In this document: positions 5,157-5,371 of the stretch, piece after piece
Layout: every line of letters begins with the position of its first letter
How positions within the stretch are numbered: position 1 is the first letter of the stretch
Assembly: GCF_041447285.1 (NCBI RefSeq)
Contig: NZ_JBGMEB010000022.1
Location: forward strand, 1 to 5,371
DNA from: Methanomethylovorans sp041447285
Lineage (GTDB): Archaea; Halobacteriota; Methanosarcinia; Methanosarcinales; Methanosarcinaceae
Direction of reading: 5' to 3'
Length of the DNA stretch: 5,371 nt
Translations under genes and position numbers: made by a program
The notes under the pieces: model-generated
What the model saw: only the letters and a program-made list of their open reading frames with translations
Told to the model about the DNA's origin: nothing
The model's database searches: none

Positions 5157-5290
5157 TGATGCGTTGATGAACAATCATGAGTTTTTTAGAATTAGGGTCC
5201 TCTGAGATTCCCTCTCTATTACAGCAATAATCATCCTTTTTTAGGACCTCATAGGTGTATAATGCCTCCCCTTATAAAAGTACAGTCCAT

Positions 5291-5361
5291 CTGATTTTTA
5301 AATCAGAATTAAAGCAGAATAAAATCGTAATATTTATTGAGGAGGACGTATAATCCTCCTC
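5291..5361. repeat. Two hairpins in the right-hand intergenic region
   Basis: A perfect inverted repeat with 8-bp arms GAGGAGGA/TCCTCCTC and a 7-nt loop lies at 5339-5361, and another with 7-bp arms CTGATTT/AAATCAG and a 2-nt loop at 5291-5306. The GC-rich stem could end transcription from either side, but no strong T-run follows on either strand within the window. The rest of 5162-5371 shows no gene on either strand. Confidence 0.5.
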
Positions 5362-5371
5362 TGTGATATAT

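Overview
The window looks like an accessory region of an AT-rich archaeal chromosome, most likely a methanogen of the Methanosarcina group. The basis is a FilR1-type winged-helix regulator, an iron-sulfur flavoprotein with Isf-like cysteine spacing, Shine-Dalgarno sequences of GAGG and GGTGG type, one good archaeal TATA box (TTTATATA) and an oligo-T terminator. The genus is an inference from family knowledge and was not checked by any search.

Layout from left to right. Positions 1-124 are the 3' end of an insertion sequence with a partial DDE transposase on the + strand. Every other gene is on the minus strand. Read in their own direction (high to low coordinates) these are: a membrane Cache-HAMP receptor with no output domain (5080-4244) and a 55-residue protein just after it (4230-4063); a 97-residue antitoxin-like protein (3629-3336) overlapping a zeta-toxin-like P-loop kinase (3339-2620); a FilR1-type transcription regulator (2314-1526); and an iron-sulfur flavoprotein of the NADPH-dependent FMN reductase/flavodoxin fold (1173-502).

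The striking structure lies between the genes. After each of the four modules, in the same orientation, there is a copy of the same 3'-terminal piece of a tyrosine recombinase (integrase) gene: at about 258-497, 1387-1524, 2466-2582 and 3866-3967. Three of the four start within about 40 bp of the stop codon of the gene before them. The longest copy keeps the arginine box (IRKW), an IQGR motif and the catalytic-tyrosine motif (AHYL). The others are shorter and damaged to different degrees. Copies 1 and 3 differ at only five positions in a 78-bp core, and three of the four codons affected are synonymous, which suggests descent from functional integrase genes.

The modules therefore read as an ordered array of gene cassettes, each about 1.1-1.4 kb and of the form promoter, gene or gene pair, integrase 3' end. 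The simplest explanation is repeated integration of small elements at the 3' end of an integrase gene, each event leaving another copy of that end. The cargo (toxin-antitoxin pair, redox protein, regulator, sensor) is typical accessory content. No intact integrase is in the window.
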